A stretch of 64,000 nucleotides of DNA from Chrysogorgia sp. JL179-B06 (taxonomy: Eukaryota; Cnidaria; Anthozoa; Scleralcyonacea; Chrysogorgiidae): NCBI GenBank assembly GCA_035772405.1, contig JAYKKM010000123.1:1647501-1711500 (forward strand), in the 5' to 3' direction. Of the stretch, positions 51,711 through 63,438 are shown piece by piece. Within the stretch, counting starts at the first letter, position 1, and each line of letters opens with the position of its first letter. Made by a program: the position numbers and the translations under genes. The notes under the pieces are model-generated. The model saw only the letters and a program-made list of their open reading frames with translations, was not told the origin of the DNA and searched no databases.

Positions 51711-53100
51711 TATGCTGGGCTTTGATATTTATCCTAAGATTACGGTAAATCGATAGCTGATATAATAAAGAAACGCTACAACAATGGTTCGCTTTCTGCC
51801 TTTTTTTTTTTTAATTTAATTTCAGCGCATTGAGCGCAAATTGGGAAAGGCGAAGCTGGATTTGACATTCATTATATACTAACTGCAAGACACGTGACGT
51901 TATTCCTCGATTCCTACGATTCAAGGTAGCCAATCGAAATCTTCGCCACTCACCAGCTTATTGCCAATGTCAAAGAAAGTTACTAAACGAAGAAATTCGA
52001 ATAAAAAACTCAAAAATCCATTCGCTAAAGAAAGAATCAACGAAAGCTCAATCGTCCTTGGCACTTCTTGTGTCTTCTCTAGACCTAATTATACATCTAA
52101 AATCCGTCTCTGACCGTGAAAACTCCAACCACCTCAAACGCTACAGCGCCATTCAGGAAAAGAAACTGTTCCGACTAACAAAAGATTCACTCAAAACAAC
52201 TAACAACCCGATGAAGTTATCTTCAATTATTCCAACCATTTCTTGTTCAACGGCGAAGTACACATGTATGGCGTTGCCATGCGTTCTCCCCTGGGACCTC
52301 TCTTTGCCAATATATTTCTCGCCTATCATGAACGCTCTTGGATAGATGAATGTCCACCTGAGTTCCAACCTTTATTTTCTCGTCGTTATGTTGACGACTG
52401 TTTTATCTTATTTCGTTCTTCCGATCACGTTCTTCCATTTCTTAATTACTTTAACTCTAAGCATGCAAAAATAAAATTTACTCATGAATTGGAAGTAAAC
52501 AAATCCTTGTCTTTCCTAGACATAAGTGTCAATCGTTCCGGTGATTGCTTTTCCACAAATGTTTACCGTAAACCTACTTTTACTGGTCTTTTGACATCTT
52601 TTGATTCTTTTATTCCGTTTTCTTACAAAAGAGGTCTAATCTTTTCCTTACTTAACCGTTGCTTCAACATTTGTTGTACGTATATGCTATTTTTAATGTT
52701 GAACTGGAAAAACTAAAACGCATCCTTATTAATAACGGTTATCTTGCAGAGAAATTTCTCGACAGCTGTGTTACTGCTTTTCTCGACAAAGTTTTCTCCA
52801 AATCACCTAAACCACCCACAGTTCCTAAACGCACTGTTTATTTCTCTCTACCGTTTACCGGACAACACTTCGTTCAAATCCGAACCCAACTCCAAAAACT
52901 TCTCTCATCTGCCTATCCTCAAATTGACATTAGATTTATCGCTCGTCCTTCAGTTAGACTTTTTAACTTCTTTTCTTTCAAAGATAAAATTCCCTTACGT
53001 CTTAGGTCACATGTTGTATATAATTTTACGTGCGGAAGCTTCGGAGCTTCTTACATCGGAGAAACAATCCCGACATCTACATTATTATTTATTCAAAGTA
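51711..53100 (+). pseudogene. Penelope-like element, plus-strand copy
   Basis: The 5' region is the inverse of 50700-51205. After an internal deletion near 52210-52240 the RT resumes with VAMRSPLGPLFANIFLAYH, the catalytic RRYVDDCFILF, SLSFLDISVN and VYRKPTFTGLL. A GIY-YIG start (CGSFGASYIGETI) is reached near 53060 before the copy is cut off. Frame shifts make it inactive. Confidence 0.82.
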
Positions 53101-53149
53101 CTGATGTGTGTCAGTATCCTTACAATATAAATCCGTGGTAAACATAGAA

Positions 53150-54495
53150 TTAACAATAGCAACCTCTAAAATTCGATCTTGTCACTCGAAATGCAATGAG
53201 TAAACTTAATAGTTTGATGAAAGTTATTAAGATAAACAATAAAATAATCAAGAGCGCCCCTACCCTCAGTCCATAGCATAAATATATCATCAAGAAATCT
53301 CCACCAAATAAAAGGTCTAACACTTGCCCCATGCTCAATAAACGTTCTTCAAGAGCTCCCATAAAAACGTTAGCAAATGAAGGCGCAAATTTAGTATCTA
53401 TTGCCGTTCCTAATTTTTGACGATATATTAAACACATTACACTCAAATACGTTGTTCTCCAATACTAACCGGGCTAGTTCAACCAAGAATTTGGTGGGGA
53501 TTTCCTGCGACAATCCAATGCCTCTTCCAACGCTGTCAATCCTTCTTCATGAGGAATATCGGGGTATAAACCTACCACATCAACTCTAACCAAAATACTA
53601 CCTTCCGGAACTGTATAGCTATATCCGCCAACTTAGACAAAAAATGTGTGGTATCTCTAATATATGATGGAATCTGGTGAACTAAAGGTTGAATATGAAA
53701 ATCCAAAAATTCCGATACTTTCTCTGTTGGTACCCCACAATTAGAAATAACTGGACGATCATAAAATCTTTTATGAATTTTGGGCAACAAGTAAAACTTA
53801 CCAGGTCTAGGGTTTTCAGCTTTAAGATATTGATAATTCTTATCGCTAATGAACCATCTAAGCAATAAATCATTCAAACTTCGATTGACCAGAGCGCTCA
53901 CTTCACTAAAACGATCACTATCAACAATTTCATAGATCTGTTCATCATTTAAATGCCGATATGCTTCCGTAAGGTAATCCTGCTTATCCCGAACCCTTGT
54001 CTGCATGCACTCTTTATAATAATGTCATCATATCGACGAAAATTATTTAATGCATCTCTCTCTTCTGGCATAAGATTACTATAAAAGTGGCCACCCTCGA
54101 CAATCGATAAAACTTTTCCCTCAAGTTTAAGGAGATAAACATCCCAAACAGGATCATTCTCGGTAGGAGACCAAGAAGATTTATTTCGAAATTTATCAAC
54201 TATAACATCAGAATTCTCCCCATCAGAATTCTCCGGCCAAATTCTTTGATATCCTTCCCAAGTTTAAATTTATTAATATACCTGAGAGTAGGATAAAAGG
54301 AAAGGCCCCTTGATAATAAACTAATCTCAGCTCTAGTTAAAACCCGTTTCGAAAGATTGCACACATTATCACTAACAAATACATCTGACCTCGTGATACA
54401 GTTATCTTCTCCAACCTCACTCTCAACTTGTTGTTCTTCCTCCCATTCGTCTGGTCCACTAGGCTGAGACATTTCTGGTTCTTCCGCTCCCATTG
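53150..54495 (-). pseudogene. Penelope-like element 3 (different subfamily), 5' part
   Basis: The N-terminal region (54200-54493) contains NLSKRVLTRAEISLLSRGL and PTLRYINKFKL. The RT part (53572-54006) has GKFYLLPKIHKRF, RPVISNCGVPTEKVSEFLD and SYIRDTTHFL. A later RT fragment has KLGTAIDTKFAPSFANVFMG (53150-53446). Multiple shifts; inactive. Confidence 0.82.
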
Positions 54496-54615
54496 TTACT
54501 TCTTCAAAAATAATATTGCTTCCAAATCAAAATCGACGACATTCTCTCCTGCTTCTGCTACGACAACCGATTCAGCCACTGCCCCAGTTACTTTCTCAAT
54601 TGAAACACCACCATA

Positions 54616-54620
54616 TATAT

Positions 54621-54694
<74 letters not shown>
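54616..54694. repeat. (TA)n microsatellite
   Basis: About 78 bp of TA repeats at the 3' edge of a Penelope-like fragment. Confidence 0.93.
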
Positions 54695-54697
<3 letters not shown>

Positions 54698-54699
54698 TT

Positions 54700-55595
54700 A
54701 TTTAGACTAACGTTTCGTCACTTAAACAGTAACATCTTCAGAGTAACTAATTATATTTACATGTCTCAGCTTATATAACTATGCTATTATAATATAAGAT
54801 CAAGTAACAGTAATAAAAGAATGTAAAGGAAAAGGAAGTGAGATATGTCATACAGTAAGTGACAAATCAAAATAGCATCAAAGAAAAAGATCTGATATTG
54901 GCATTTAGAGAAGGATTAAATTTACTTATAAGTAAACTTTCACGAAGGAGAAGATCAAATTGTGAATTACAGAGGATATAATGGTAAAATCGTCAAAAGA
55001 AATAGGGTGATCTGTTTGAGAAGAAATACTAGACAAAGAAGATTGAGAGATAGTGTTTCCCGTGTATGGCGAAATACCCATATGTCCCGAAGCTCTTATG
55101 TGTAAAATACGGCAAGTCTCGCCAATATACAACGAAAGAGCCGTTAGAACGACTGATGTTTATGTCAAGGAACGACAATTTATTATCTTTTTCCACTTCG
55201 TGTGTAAATTTAATATTATTGTGTTGAGAATTAAAGAAGTCGAGAAAAGGTCTAATATGGTCAGAAGATTTGAATAAAAGAAACGAATCGTCAACATAAC
55301 GTTTGTAAAAAATAGGTTTGAATAATTTGATCTTCTCCTTCGTGAAAGTTTACTTATAAGTAAATTTAATCCTTCTCTAAATGTCAATATCAGATCTTTT
55401 CCTTTGATGCTATTTTGATTTGTCACTTTTGACATATCTCACTTCCTTTTCCTTTACATTCTTTAATTATTGTTACTTGATCCTATATTGTAATAGCATA
55501 GTTATATAAGCTGAGACATGTAAATATAATTAGTTACTCTGAAGATGTTAATTACTGGTTAGGTGACGAAATGTTAGTCTAAATAAATTTTCTTA
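54700..55595 (-). pseudogene. Penelope-like element 4 with inverted 3' ends
   Basis: The minus strand at 54926-55325 holds an RT piece (KRYVDDSFLLF, KLSFLDINIS) joined by internal deletion to a GIY-YIG piece (YIGETCRILHIRASGHMGI). The 3' end of about 270 bp at 54700-54972 is repeated inverted at 55318-55592, including AACGTTTCGTCAC and its inverse. Only relics remain. Confidence 0.78.
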
Positions 55596-55809
55596 AAATG
55601 TTCAATCCCGTGTTTTAATATGGCGGCGTTCCTATGATATGTTAAAGTTGATACACTTATTTTGTCGGATTTTTTCGACAAAAAATATAATTTCCAACAT
55701 AAGGCTCAAAATCTTCAAAGTAGAGCATTTCGCATAATCACCCGAGAGGAATACGAGATGCGTTCTGTTGACATTTTAAACAACTTCTACAGAAAATAAG
55801 CACACGCGA

Positions 55810-57640
55810 AATCTTTCTATTCTATTTTATTTTATTTTTTATTTAATATGTTTGTCGCAATAAAAATAAATACAAAATCAATACTAAAATTAAATACACA
55901 ATAGCGACAGGAGAAAGAAACAGGGAAAATGCCCCAATTGACATCAGACTCCTAGTATTATTATTTAAGATATATTATAAATACTATTTACATGTGCGTT
56001 AAAAAGAAAAGAAATTGGTTAAAAACTATCCTGTTCCATCTGGAATAACATACTCGGTTTCACGTTTTTTAGTATAACATTTATATAAGCTATTTTTAAA
56101 AAGATTAAAAGTTAAGAGACTTTTGCAGTCTTTGGGGAGTTTATTCCATAGTCCAGTGACTCTGAAAAATAGGAATTTTTCAAATATTCTTGCTTGGCGA
56201 ACTTAATTTCATAGTTGTTTGGATCTGAATTCTGGTGTAACGAGCATTTTGCGTTGGCTGAAAGAATCTGAGATGATTTATATCTGAGGAACCTTCTTGA
56301 TTTGAATAGATGTAAAAGGTCCGTCATCTCTCTTCTGTATTCGAGCGGCAGCATTGACAAGCGGGTCAGACTTTCCTGTTACTGATATCTTTGGGATACC
56401 CAAGTATAAATTTCGTAGCTCGCCGCTGAACGTTTTCTATTTGCGTTTTTGATTTAATCGTGTAATGTGACCATAACTCGCTAACATACTCTAGCTGTGG
56501 CCTAACGATGGAACAGTAGAGAAGTTTTCTCGTGTGTGGATCTACAATATCTTTGCATAGTCTCTTTGCATGGTTTAATCACTTTGTGCAAATTGGTTTG
56601 TTGATTCGGAATCAGAAATTCTGATACCACTTTAATATTATATGATTTCATTGCTTTTTGTAAACTGGTTTGTTGATTCGGAATCAGAAATTCTGAATCC
56701 ACTTTAATATTATATGATTTCATTGCTTTTTCCAAACTGGTTTGTTGATTTGGAATCAGAATTTCTGATTCCACTTTAATATCATATGATTTCATCGCTT
56801 TGTGCAAACTGGCTTGTTGATTTGGAATCAGAAATTCTGATTCCATTTTAATATTATATTCATCTCGTTGTGGAAGCTGCTTTGTCGATTATTTGTCGAT
56901 AGTAATTATTTAACTATTGTGTATGTAACTATTACACTACCTTTTTTTACATGTAAGACATAAAAGTTAAATAAATAATTGATTTGTGCAAATCGCTGTC
57001 TGTTTTGATAAATATTTTGCAAAATTCAATATATATTTTCCTTTAAAAACACGCAAAAGAATTTTCCAGCTAATTACCCTAATTTCGTCTGAAAATTCCT
57101 ACTTTGGAATTTTCCAAAATAGTTTGGAACGCGTTATTTGCCTTGAGTGTGATTTCTTCGATATGCCTTGTCCACGTTAAGTTGTTTGTCACAATTATCC
57201 TTAGATCGGAAATATACGAGGTAACCGTTTCAAGGGCAGCATAATTCATTTCGTAGAATCGTTCAACCTTTGCAATTTTCTTGGATATATTTACAACCTT
57301 ACATTTGGAAGAAGGGTGTTGTATTCATGGCTTTGTAGAGTTTCGAATCGTCAGCAAATAATGCCTTCGTTGAATTATATCGAATATAATCAGGCATGTC
57401 ATCTATATAGACAAGAAAAAGGAGAGAGGTACACCCGATGGCACTCCTAACCAATCAGAGTACGACTCTACATCGATGACCACTCGTTGTTTTCTTTCCG
57501 TTAAGTAGCTTTTGAACCAGTCGTTCAATTTGCCTTCTATTCCAATCGTTTTCATTTTCTGAACTAACTGGTCGTGGGAAACAGGTATCGAAAGCTTTGG
57601 ATAAGTTGAGTTATATGGCATCTACTTCGTGACCATTCGA
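55810..57640 (-). pseudogene. LINE D relic with internal 72-bp tandem repeats
   Basis: A minus-strand non-LTR RT relic. RT pieces at 57290-57621 include PVSHDQLVQKMKTIGIEGKL, a GVPSGVP-type motif and, in another frame, ALFADDSKL (catalytic FADD). The C-terminus lies at 56112-56360 (LPLEYRREMTDLLHLFK). Between them a 72-bp unit is repeated. The 3' end has an AT-rich tail at about 55810-55860. Confidence 0.8.
56575..56850 (-). repeat. 72-bp minisatellite in LINE D
   Basis: About 3.7 units. On the minus strand each codes for a 24-aa unit of type SEFLIPNQQTSLQKAMKSYN. The frame is kept open across the units, but the units are absent from the other LINE copies in the window. Confidence 0.88.
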
Positions 57641-57642
57641 TA

Positions 57643-58131
57643 CAACCTCGTACCCAGGGCATTTTGCCTCCACGGCGGAAGGTCGGTGAAAATGGCCCTG
57701 GGATCGGCTGGTCCATTCTATAATGCGATTGGCTTGTCATAAAACATAATTAATTCAGCCGAGTATAATTTATTCATCTAAATCTGAATGATATCTTCAA
57801 ATTTTGCAGCAAATTAGAAGCGATAGCTTTCGCTAAATTGGATACATGCTTCTTCATACCTTTTGTAAGAGATAACCATGAATGTATGGTGGATTATTAA
57901 GCTTGTTAGCTGCTTTTATGCCGACGAATGCTGACATGAACAACTCTGAAGAGCATTGAATATTTCTCAATTATTCAGGTCAACAAAGTAGACAAAGGCA
58001 ATAGAACAAAGACCACAAAAATTATCATATCTAAACACCCAGAAATTCTGGGTGTCATGTGACCAGCCGATCCCAGGGCCATTTTCGCCAACCTTCCACC
58101 GTGGAGGCAAAATGCCCTGGGAACGAGGTTG
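57643..58131. mobile_element. MITE with CAACCTCG(T)CCCAGGG termini, copy 1
   Basis: Inverted ends CAACCTCGTACCCAGGGC / GCCCTGGGAACGAGGTTG with about 70-bp TIRs containing GGCGAAAATGGCCCTGGGAT-type sequence. Non-coding. No target duplication visible. It is a near-copy, in opposite orientation, of the element at 58720. Confidence 0.8.
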
Positions 58132-58719
58132 TGTTACGGCAACTTCGCCGTCTATTCCAGCCTAGTAAATACGCTCAAACAAGCGTTAATCGCGATATTT
58201 GACGTTAGATTATACGAAACGAATAAACAATTTTGATTTTGCAAATACGGAGTAGAATTATAGTCTACTGATGGACCAATGTTAGTGAACTGTCGCAATA
58301 CAACTTACAAGCAGCAGATAAACCTGAAAAGAAAGAGGAAAAACTCAATTTATAGGTAGTATTATTATAGTCAATGATATGCTGCTTCGCCAAAGTTCTT
58401 TGTGTCTGACTGTCGATGGACCTGAACCATCTCCATGTCAGAATATTCTGAACCACTCTTACCTAAAAAAAAACGTGTAATACGAGAAAAATACAGCTGA
58501 CCTTTAAAATATACTACAGAAACCTTGTCAAAAGTTTAAGGTTTGTCGAAAATCTCTTGTCAAAAAGTGAAACCAATCTAGGCCCGGCTGAACTGTGACA
58601 GCGCGTTGCGCAGTACGTATGATTTGAAAAGTTCGAGTAACATGCATGGCGACGTAACGCTATCGTTAGGCACAAAAACAAAAGGCTTTGAGAAAACATT
58701 ATTAATTCCTATATCCTAG
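58132..58719. other. Non-coding spacer between two MITE copies
   Basis: No supported gene or structured repeat. Confidence 0.45.
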
Positions 58720-59142
58720 CAACCTCGTTCCCAGGGCATTTTGCCTTCACGGTGGAAGGTCGGCGAAAATGGCCCTGTGATCGGCTGGTCACATGACACC
58801 CATAATTTCTGGGTGTTTAGATACGATAATTTTTGTGGTCTTTGTTCCATTGCCTTTGTCTACTTTGTTGACCTGAATAATTGAGAATATTCAATGCTCT
58901 TCTGAGTTGTTCATGTCAGCATTCGTCGGCATAAAAGCAGCTAACAAGCTTAATAATCCATCATACATCCATAGATATCTCTTAGACAGCATTCAGATTT
59001 AGATGAATAAATTACACTCGGCTGAATTTATGACTGGTTTATGACAAGTCAATCGGATTATAGAATGCATGGACCAGCCGATCCCAGGGCCATTTTCGCC
59101 GACCTTCCGCCGTGGAGGCAGAATACCCTGGATACGAGGTTG
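58720..59142. mobile_element. MITE copy 2 with 9-bp target duplication (Mutator-like)
   Basis: Ends CAACCTCGTTCCCAGGGC and its imperfect inverse. ATATCCTAG lies at 58711-58719 and again at 59143-59151, a 9-bp duplication as made by Mutator-like transposases. TIRs of about 70 bp. Non-autonomous. Confidence 0.82.
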
Positions 59143-59151
59143 ATATCCTAG

Positions 59152-59960
59152 GTTTATTTTCTCTTTTAGCAGCTGAAACAGTTTTTTCTTTCATTTGTTG
59201 AATAAAAATAAACTAGCAAGAAGAACTTCAGTTCTATTTAATTGCACGGCGTCGCGTAAATCGGCCAAATTTCTCCCATCGGCTTTGAATGTGCGACGTG
59301 TTCTAGGGTATACTTTGTGACAACGGTTGCGGGAATATACCCTAACCTCTTGTTTAGTGGTATGGGTTCGCTATATCCATGCAAGATGAAGTACTTAACA
59401 GAAATTGTCAGTAAAGCGTTCGTTTATACAATGCTCTAATTTAAGCAGGGAAATGTGAAGTACTTATGAAACCATTGTACCTAAAAACGCAATATATTAG
59501 GAAAATAGTAAATATTTTCCCGTCTTATATACAATTGAGCCACTTTTTTACCATATTTGTGTTCGATATTGACCATTTACTGATGCGAGTATTCATGAGT
59601 CGTACATCGATTTTATTTGTCGAATTAAAAGGCGCACAACAACAACACATATCGAACTTTTTAGCGAAATATTGTCGCATTCATATGCCTTTTATCGATT
59701 GTTAATATGGGTGGTGTGTCAAATCACATGACCAAAAGTGTTCTGTGATGCTGTAGAGATTAGTACACTACTTTAATTGTGATAAAAACTCACTATGATC
59801 AAATGAAATTTATTTTTATTCCATGACATTTACTGCCTTATTGCAGCAATCACAGCTTTACATATCAGTAATGTGGCAGTCACTATAATTATATCAATAC
59901 TTGGGTGAGACTGATATATAGTGACTGGTTCATCGGCAGTACGTATACTCTATCAATCGA
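59152..59960. other. Non-coding sequence, nothing recognised
   Basis: AT-rich; the open frames are short and without motifs. Confidence 0.45.
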
Positions 59961-59967
59961 ACCAATA

Positions 59968-60208
59968 TATTATTGTAACCTCCATCTGAGTCTCAGTAGC
60001 TCAATCATTAGGGGGCTCATCTGTAAATATCAGAAACTATTTCTGAGGATTAGAAGTTGATGATAGTTTGTGTATCGTGTGTTAATATATTATTAATAAT
60101 ATATTATTGTAACCTCCATCTGAGTCTCAGTAGCTCAATCATTAGGGGGCTCATCTGTAAATATCAGAAACTATTTCTGAGGATTAGAAGTTGATGATAG
60201 TTTGTGTT
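59968..60208 (+). mobile_element. Tandemly duplicated SINE fragment
   Basis: A unit of about 105 bp (TATTATTGTAACCTCCATC ... TTGATGATAGTTTGTGT) occurs at about 59973-60075 and again at about 60103-60206. It contains an A-box-like TCAGTAGCTCAATCATTAGG and the body motif TTTCTGAGGATTAGAAG shared with other SINE copies in the window. Confidence 0.7.
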
Positions 60209-60886
60209 ACACTGTTGTAGAGAATGTGGGAACTGTACATGGACGATCGTCAAGCTCCAATCAAGAAAATGATGTACTGGATCGATTGGTATATGTACTG
60301 TATCTGTATTGCCTATGCATCAATTACTATATATCAGTAATGCTTGGGTGACTTAATATGTACGTGTTGTAGTGATATTGTGTCAGCTTGCAATAGACAA
60401 ATAATACATGGACGATCGTCAAGCTCAAATCCTCAGAAAAATGTTTCTGACAAGTCAGTGGCATTATTACTTTATATAAGTATGTGAACATGGTTTCAAG
60501 TGCAACTTGCACAAATTGTGCAGGCCCGAAGGGTGAGTCGGCAAAGTCGGCGGTCAGCATGACCAATCAGATGCGAGTTCAGGTGGTCTGATCTAACATT
60601 TGGATGGTCAACTATATTTCTTTAATTTGTGCATTAAACACAAAAATTTTCTTTCCTTCTATACTGTATAACTTTGTATCAGTACACAAGGCCATGAACA
60701 TTCAATCGTCATTTCTGTTGGCACCATTTTTGACAGCAACTTCCATCCCAGGGCTTTTGCTTAAAGTTGAAGTCAACCCCAAGTGTGACAACTTGGCCTC
60801 AAATGAAATTTGAATAAATTATATACTATTTCTTTGTTTAACCAATAAAACTACTGAGCGGCCTTTTAAAACCTTTTAAAAATCTG
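60209..60886. other. Non-coding region with another SINE trace
   Basis: CGATCGTCAAGCTCAAATCCTCAGAAAAATGTTTCTGA at about 60413-60450 matches the SINE body in reverse. No gene. Confidence 0.45.
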
Positions 60887-61170
60887 TTAAAGTGCATATA
60901 CGAGAATTTTCAATTTTTTTCTAAAAATCGGTCGTATCGAGACGATTCTAACGATATATAATATACCTTAAACGGATAAAAGCTCCTCGAGATATCTTGC
61001 ATCAAACATAGCAAAAAAATTGTTTTTCCAAAACATGGCCGGGAGAAAAGAATCTGAGTCCGAATAACGCTGATGACGTCAAATCGGGAACAAGCTGTAA
61101 GACGACTACAGTTGTAGTTACTATAGTTTGGAGAGACAGGCTGCAGCGATTTATCGATTACTCTGTATTT

Positions 61171-61640
61171 TGTGACAATGTCTACATCTGGATCTTACTC
61201 AGACGAAAGTTCAACAGTGGACACGCACTTGGACTTATCTGACAACTATGAACTCGAGTTGGAGGAATGAGAATCTGCTTCACTAGATGCAGCTTCCCCT
61301 TGTCAGGAAGACAAAGACGGCCGGAGAGACGGTGCGGTTGTCCTACCAATGGGTTCGGACATATGAAGAAGATAAAGAGCGAGAGAGAAGATTCGCGTTG
61401 AGGCTGTTCAAGAACGATTAGACGGTGGAGTTATTTTTTATCTCATTGCGTCGACACTCGACACCAAAATGACGATTGACCGAGCGACTAACATTACTAT
61501 TATCGGTTGAATATTGTCAGCTCGGTGCAAATGAAACTCCAGAACGAGTACGAAACTCAGTGCTGTCTAGAGATTGAGAGGTGCGTGAAAGCATTGAGTT
61601 CTGACGACGTCCTACAAGATGTCGAAACACCACCATCATA
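61171..61640 (+). pseudogene. Degenerate ORF with a P2X7-tail-like cysteine motif
   Basis: Begins MSTSGSYSDESSTVDTHLDL (about 61177) and acquires stops. Further on, in another frame, the ETQCCLEIERCVKALSS segment at about 61553 resembles the Cys-rich C-terminal domain (SxCCxEI) shared by P2X7 receptors and some cnidarian transposons. It is a transposon-borne gene relic by position just inside the left TIR. Confidence 0.45.
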
Positions 61641-62036
61641 ACAGCAAAATTCTACTTTATACAGTGTACGCATCTTCCAAACCTTTGGCGATACCTTCGA
61701 CAATATTTATACGACTTTAGTTATATACTTCGAAGATGATAATCTTAAAGCCTATTTATTCACGCGAAATCCAGAATGATGTGTAACACATGATGGTACA
61801 CATCAACTATTAGTACAGTAAATATCACTTGCAGGGTCATTTATCTTATTTGGGCTAATTCCTCCTAAACTAAAATAATATATTGAACTTTTCATAATTG
61901 CATAGGCGCTTAGCTTTTTATTTATTTATTTCAATCTAGTGACACAACATTTAAACTTTTTGGGGTTTGTACAATCAATATCATAAAGAGAATTTATTCT
62001 CTCAGCTTGTCGATGGTACATTGGGAAGGCTGAGAA

Positions 62037-62414
62037 TACCATTATAACCATCATCTGTGTATCAGTCAATTTGTACAAAATTTAAAACAAGTGGGGATGA
62101 ATTTACAGGCTTTGAGGAAGATGACTCAGACTGCTATAACACAATTTATAACAACTTTATATTGATTGCCTTGGGCAACCTAAAACATTCTTATGACCCT
62201 TCATGCTGACCCTTCATTGGGAAGGCTGATCAAACCGCCCCATAGCATGAAGGGTCATAAGAATGTTTTAGATTGCCCAAGTCAATCAATATAAAGTTGT
62301 TATAAATTGTGTTATATCAGTCTGAGTCATCTTCCTCAAAGCCTGTAAATTCATCCCCACTTGTTTTAAATTTTGTTAAAATTGACTGATACACAGATGA
62401 TGGTTATAATGGTA
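62037..62414. repeat. Hairpin with 171-bp arms and 36-bp spacer
   Basis: The left arm 62037-62207 is almost perfectly inverted at 62244-62414 (TACCATTATAACCATCATC and its inverse at the outer ends). It lies inside the TTAA-flanked transposon. ATTGGGAAGGCTGA occurs both just before the left arm and in the spacer. Confidence 0.92.
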
Positions 62415-62882
62415 GTGTGGTTTGGCCGCTTGACTCTTTGGCTTTGTGTTGTTTCCTCAACTTGAGATAGTACAAAATAACACAAAGTAAAAAAACTTGT
62501 TAAAATACTTCAGTAATCCTCAAAATCATTGTGCCATAAAGACAATGTGTTCATGTTATTATGTAATTAATTCGGTTTCCAATTGCATTGGCTCATTATC
62601 CTTCAAACAAACATAATTTGGAAATTACAAAAAAATAGATAAATATAGTAAGCATATATCATCAGTTTCAACATATTCGTGTATTTTAACTGTATATGGA
62701 AAAGTGGCTTTAATAGCAGATGTATTTAATTACCAAGTCAGTGCCTGTAACTGGAGAAGACTTGCAGCTGACAAGATATTCAATGACAATTATTTCCTTG
62801 GTCTGTTATTTATAGTTATAGTAAATAGTTATTTATAGTGGCTTATTGATTGTGATAAAAATTATTTGAAATATGTTCTCAC

Positions 62883-63046
62883 CTTGCGTCGTATCGCTCT
62901 TGCCGCTCGCCATGAAAGTTCTTCGCGATCATCTTTGTTATTCCAATTTCATCTCTCTTTAGCCACGGAAAGTAGGCCTTCGTTGGTCCTGGCAAACCAA
63001 GTTTTCTAACATAATTGCGTGGATTGAAGTGTTTAGAGCATCCCAT
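62883..63046 (-). CDS. Possible first exon of a transposon gene
   Basis: Minus-strand ATG at 63046 opens MGCSKHFNPRNYVRKLGLPG and continues for 54 codons to CGACGCAAG, directly followed by GTGAGA, a good splice donor. It lies just inside the right TIR of the transposon. I recognise no family. Downstream exons were not found in the damaged interior. Confidence 0.35.
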
Positions 63047-63438
63047 TTTTGCGCGCTTGCGCTAAACAAAATCTACCAACGTTGCCGTATTTCTATTGCC
63101 TCCGGTCTCAAATAACCAGCATAAGCTATATTGTGCTGTATTATACCATTCTCAGGGTCTGACTTGTTGGAAGACCCGTATACAACGCATCGCTAAGGGA
63201 TTTTATCCGCAGTTGGATCGATAAAACCAAGTAAACAACTATAGTCGTCTTACAGCTCGTTCCCGATTTGACGTCATCAGCGTTATTCGGACTCAGACTC
63301 TTTTCTCCCGGCCATGTTTTGAGAACAAGATATCTCAAGAAGTTTTTATCCGTTTAAGATATGTTATATATCGTTAGAATCGTCTCGATACGGCCGATTT
63401 TTAGAAAAAAATTGAAAATTCTCGTATATGCACTTTAA

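Larger units (their letters stand above)
60891..63434. mobile_element. TTAA-flanked 2.5-kb DNA transposon with long TIRs
   Basis: TTAA lies at 60887-60890 and 63435-63438. Both ends begin AGTGCATATACGAGAATTTT, with TIRs of about 200-220 bp (left to about 61110, right from about 63235) differing by a few substitutions and an indel. The interior holds relics of coding sequence in convergent orientation and a large hairpin. TTAA duplication suggests a piggyBac-type or other TTAA-specific transposase. No intact transposase is visible. Confidence 0.8.
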
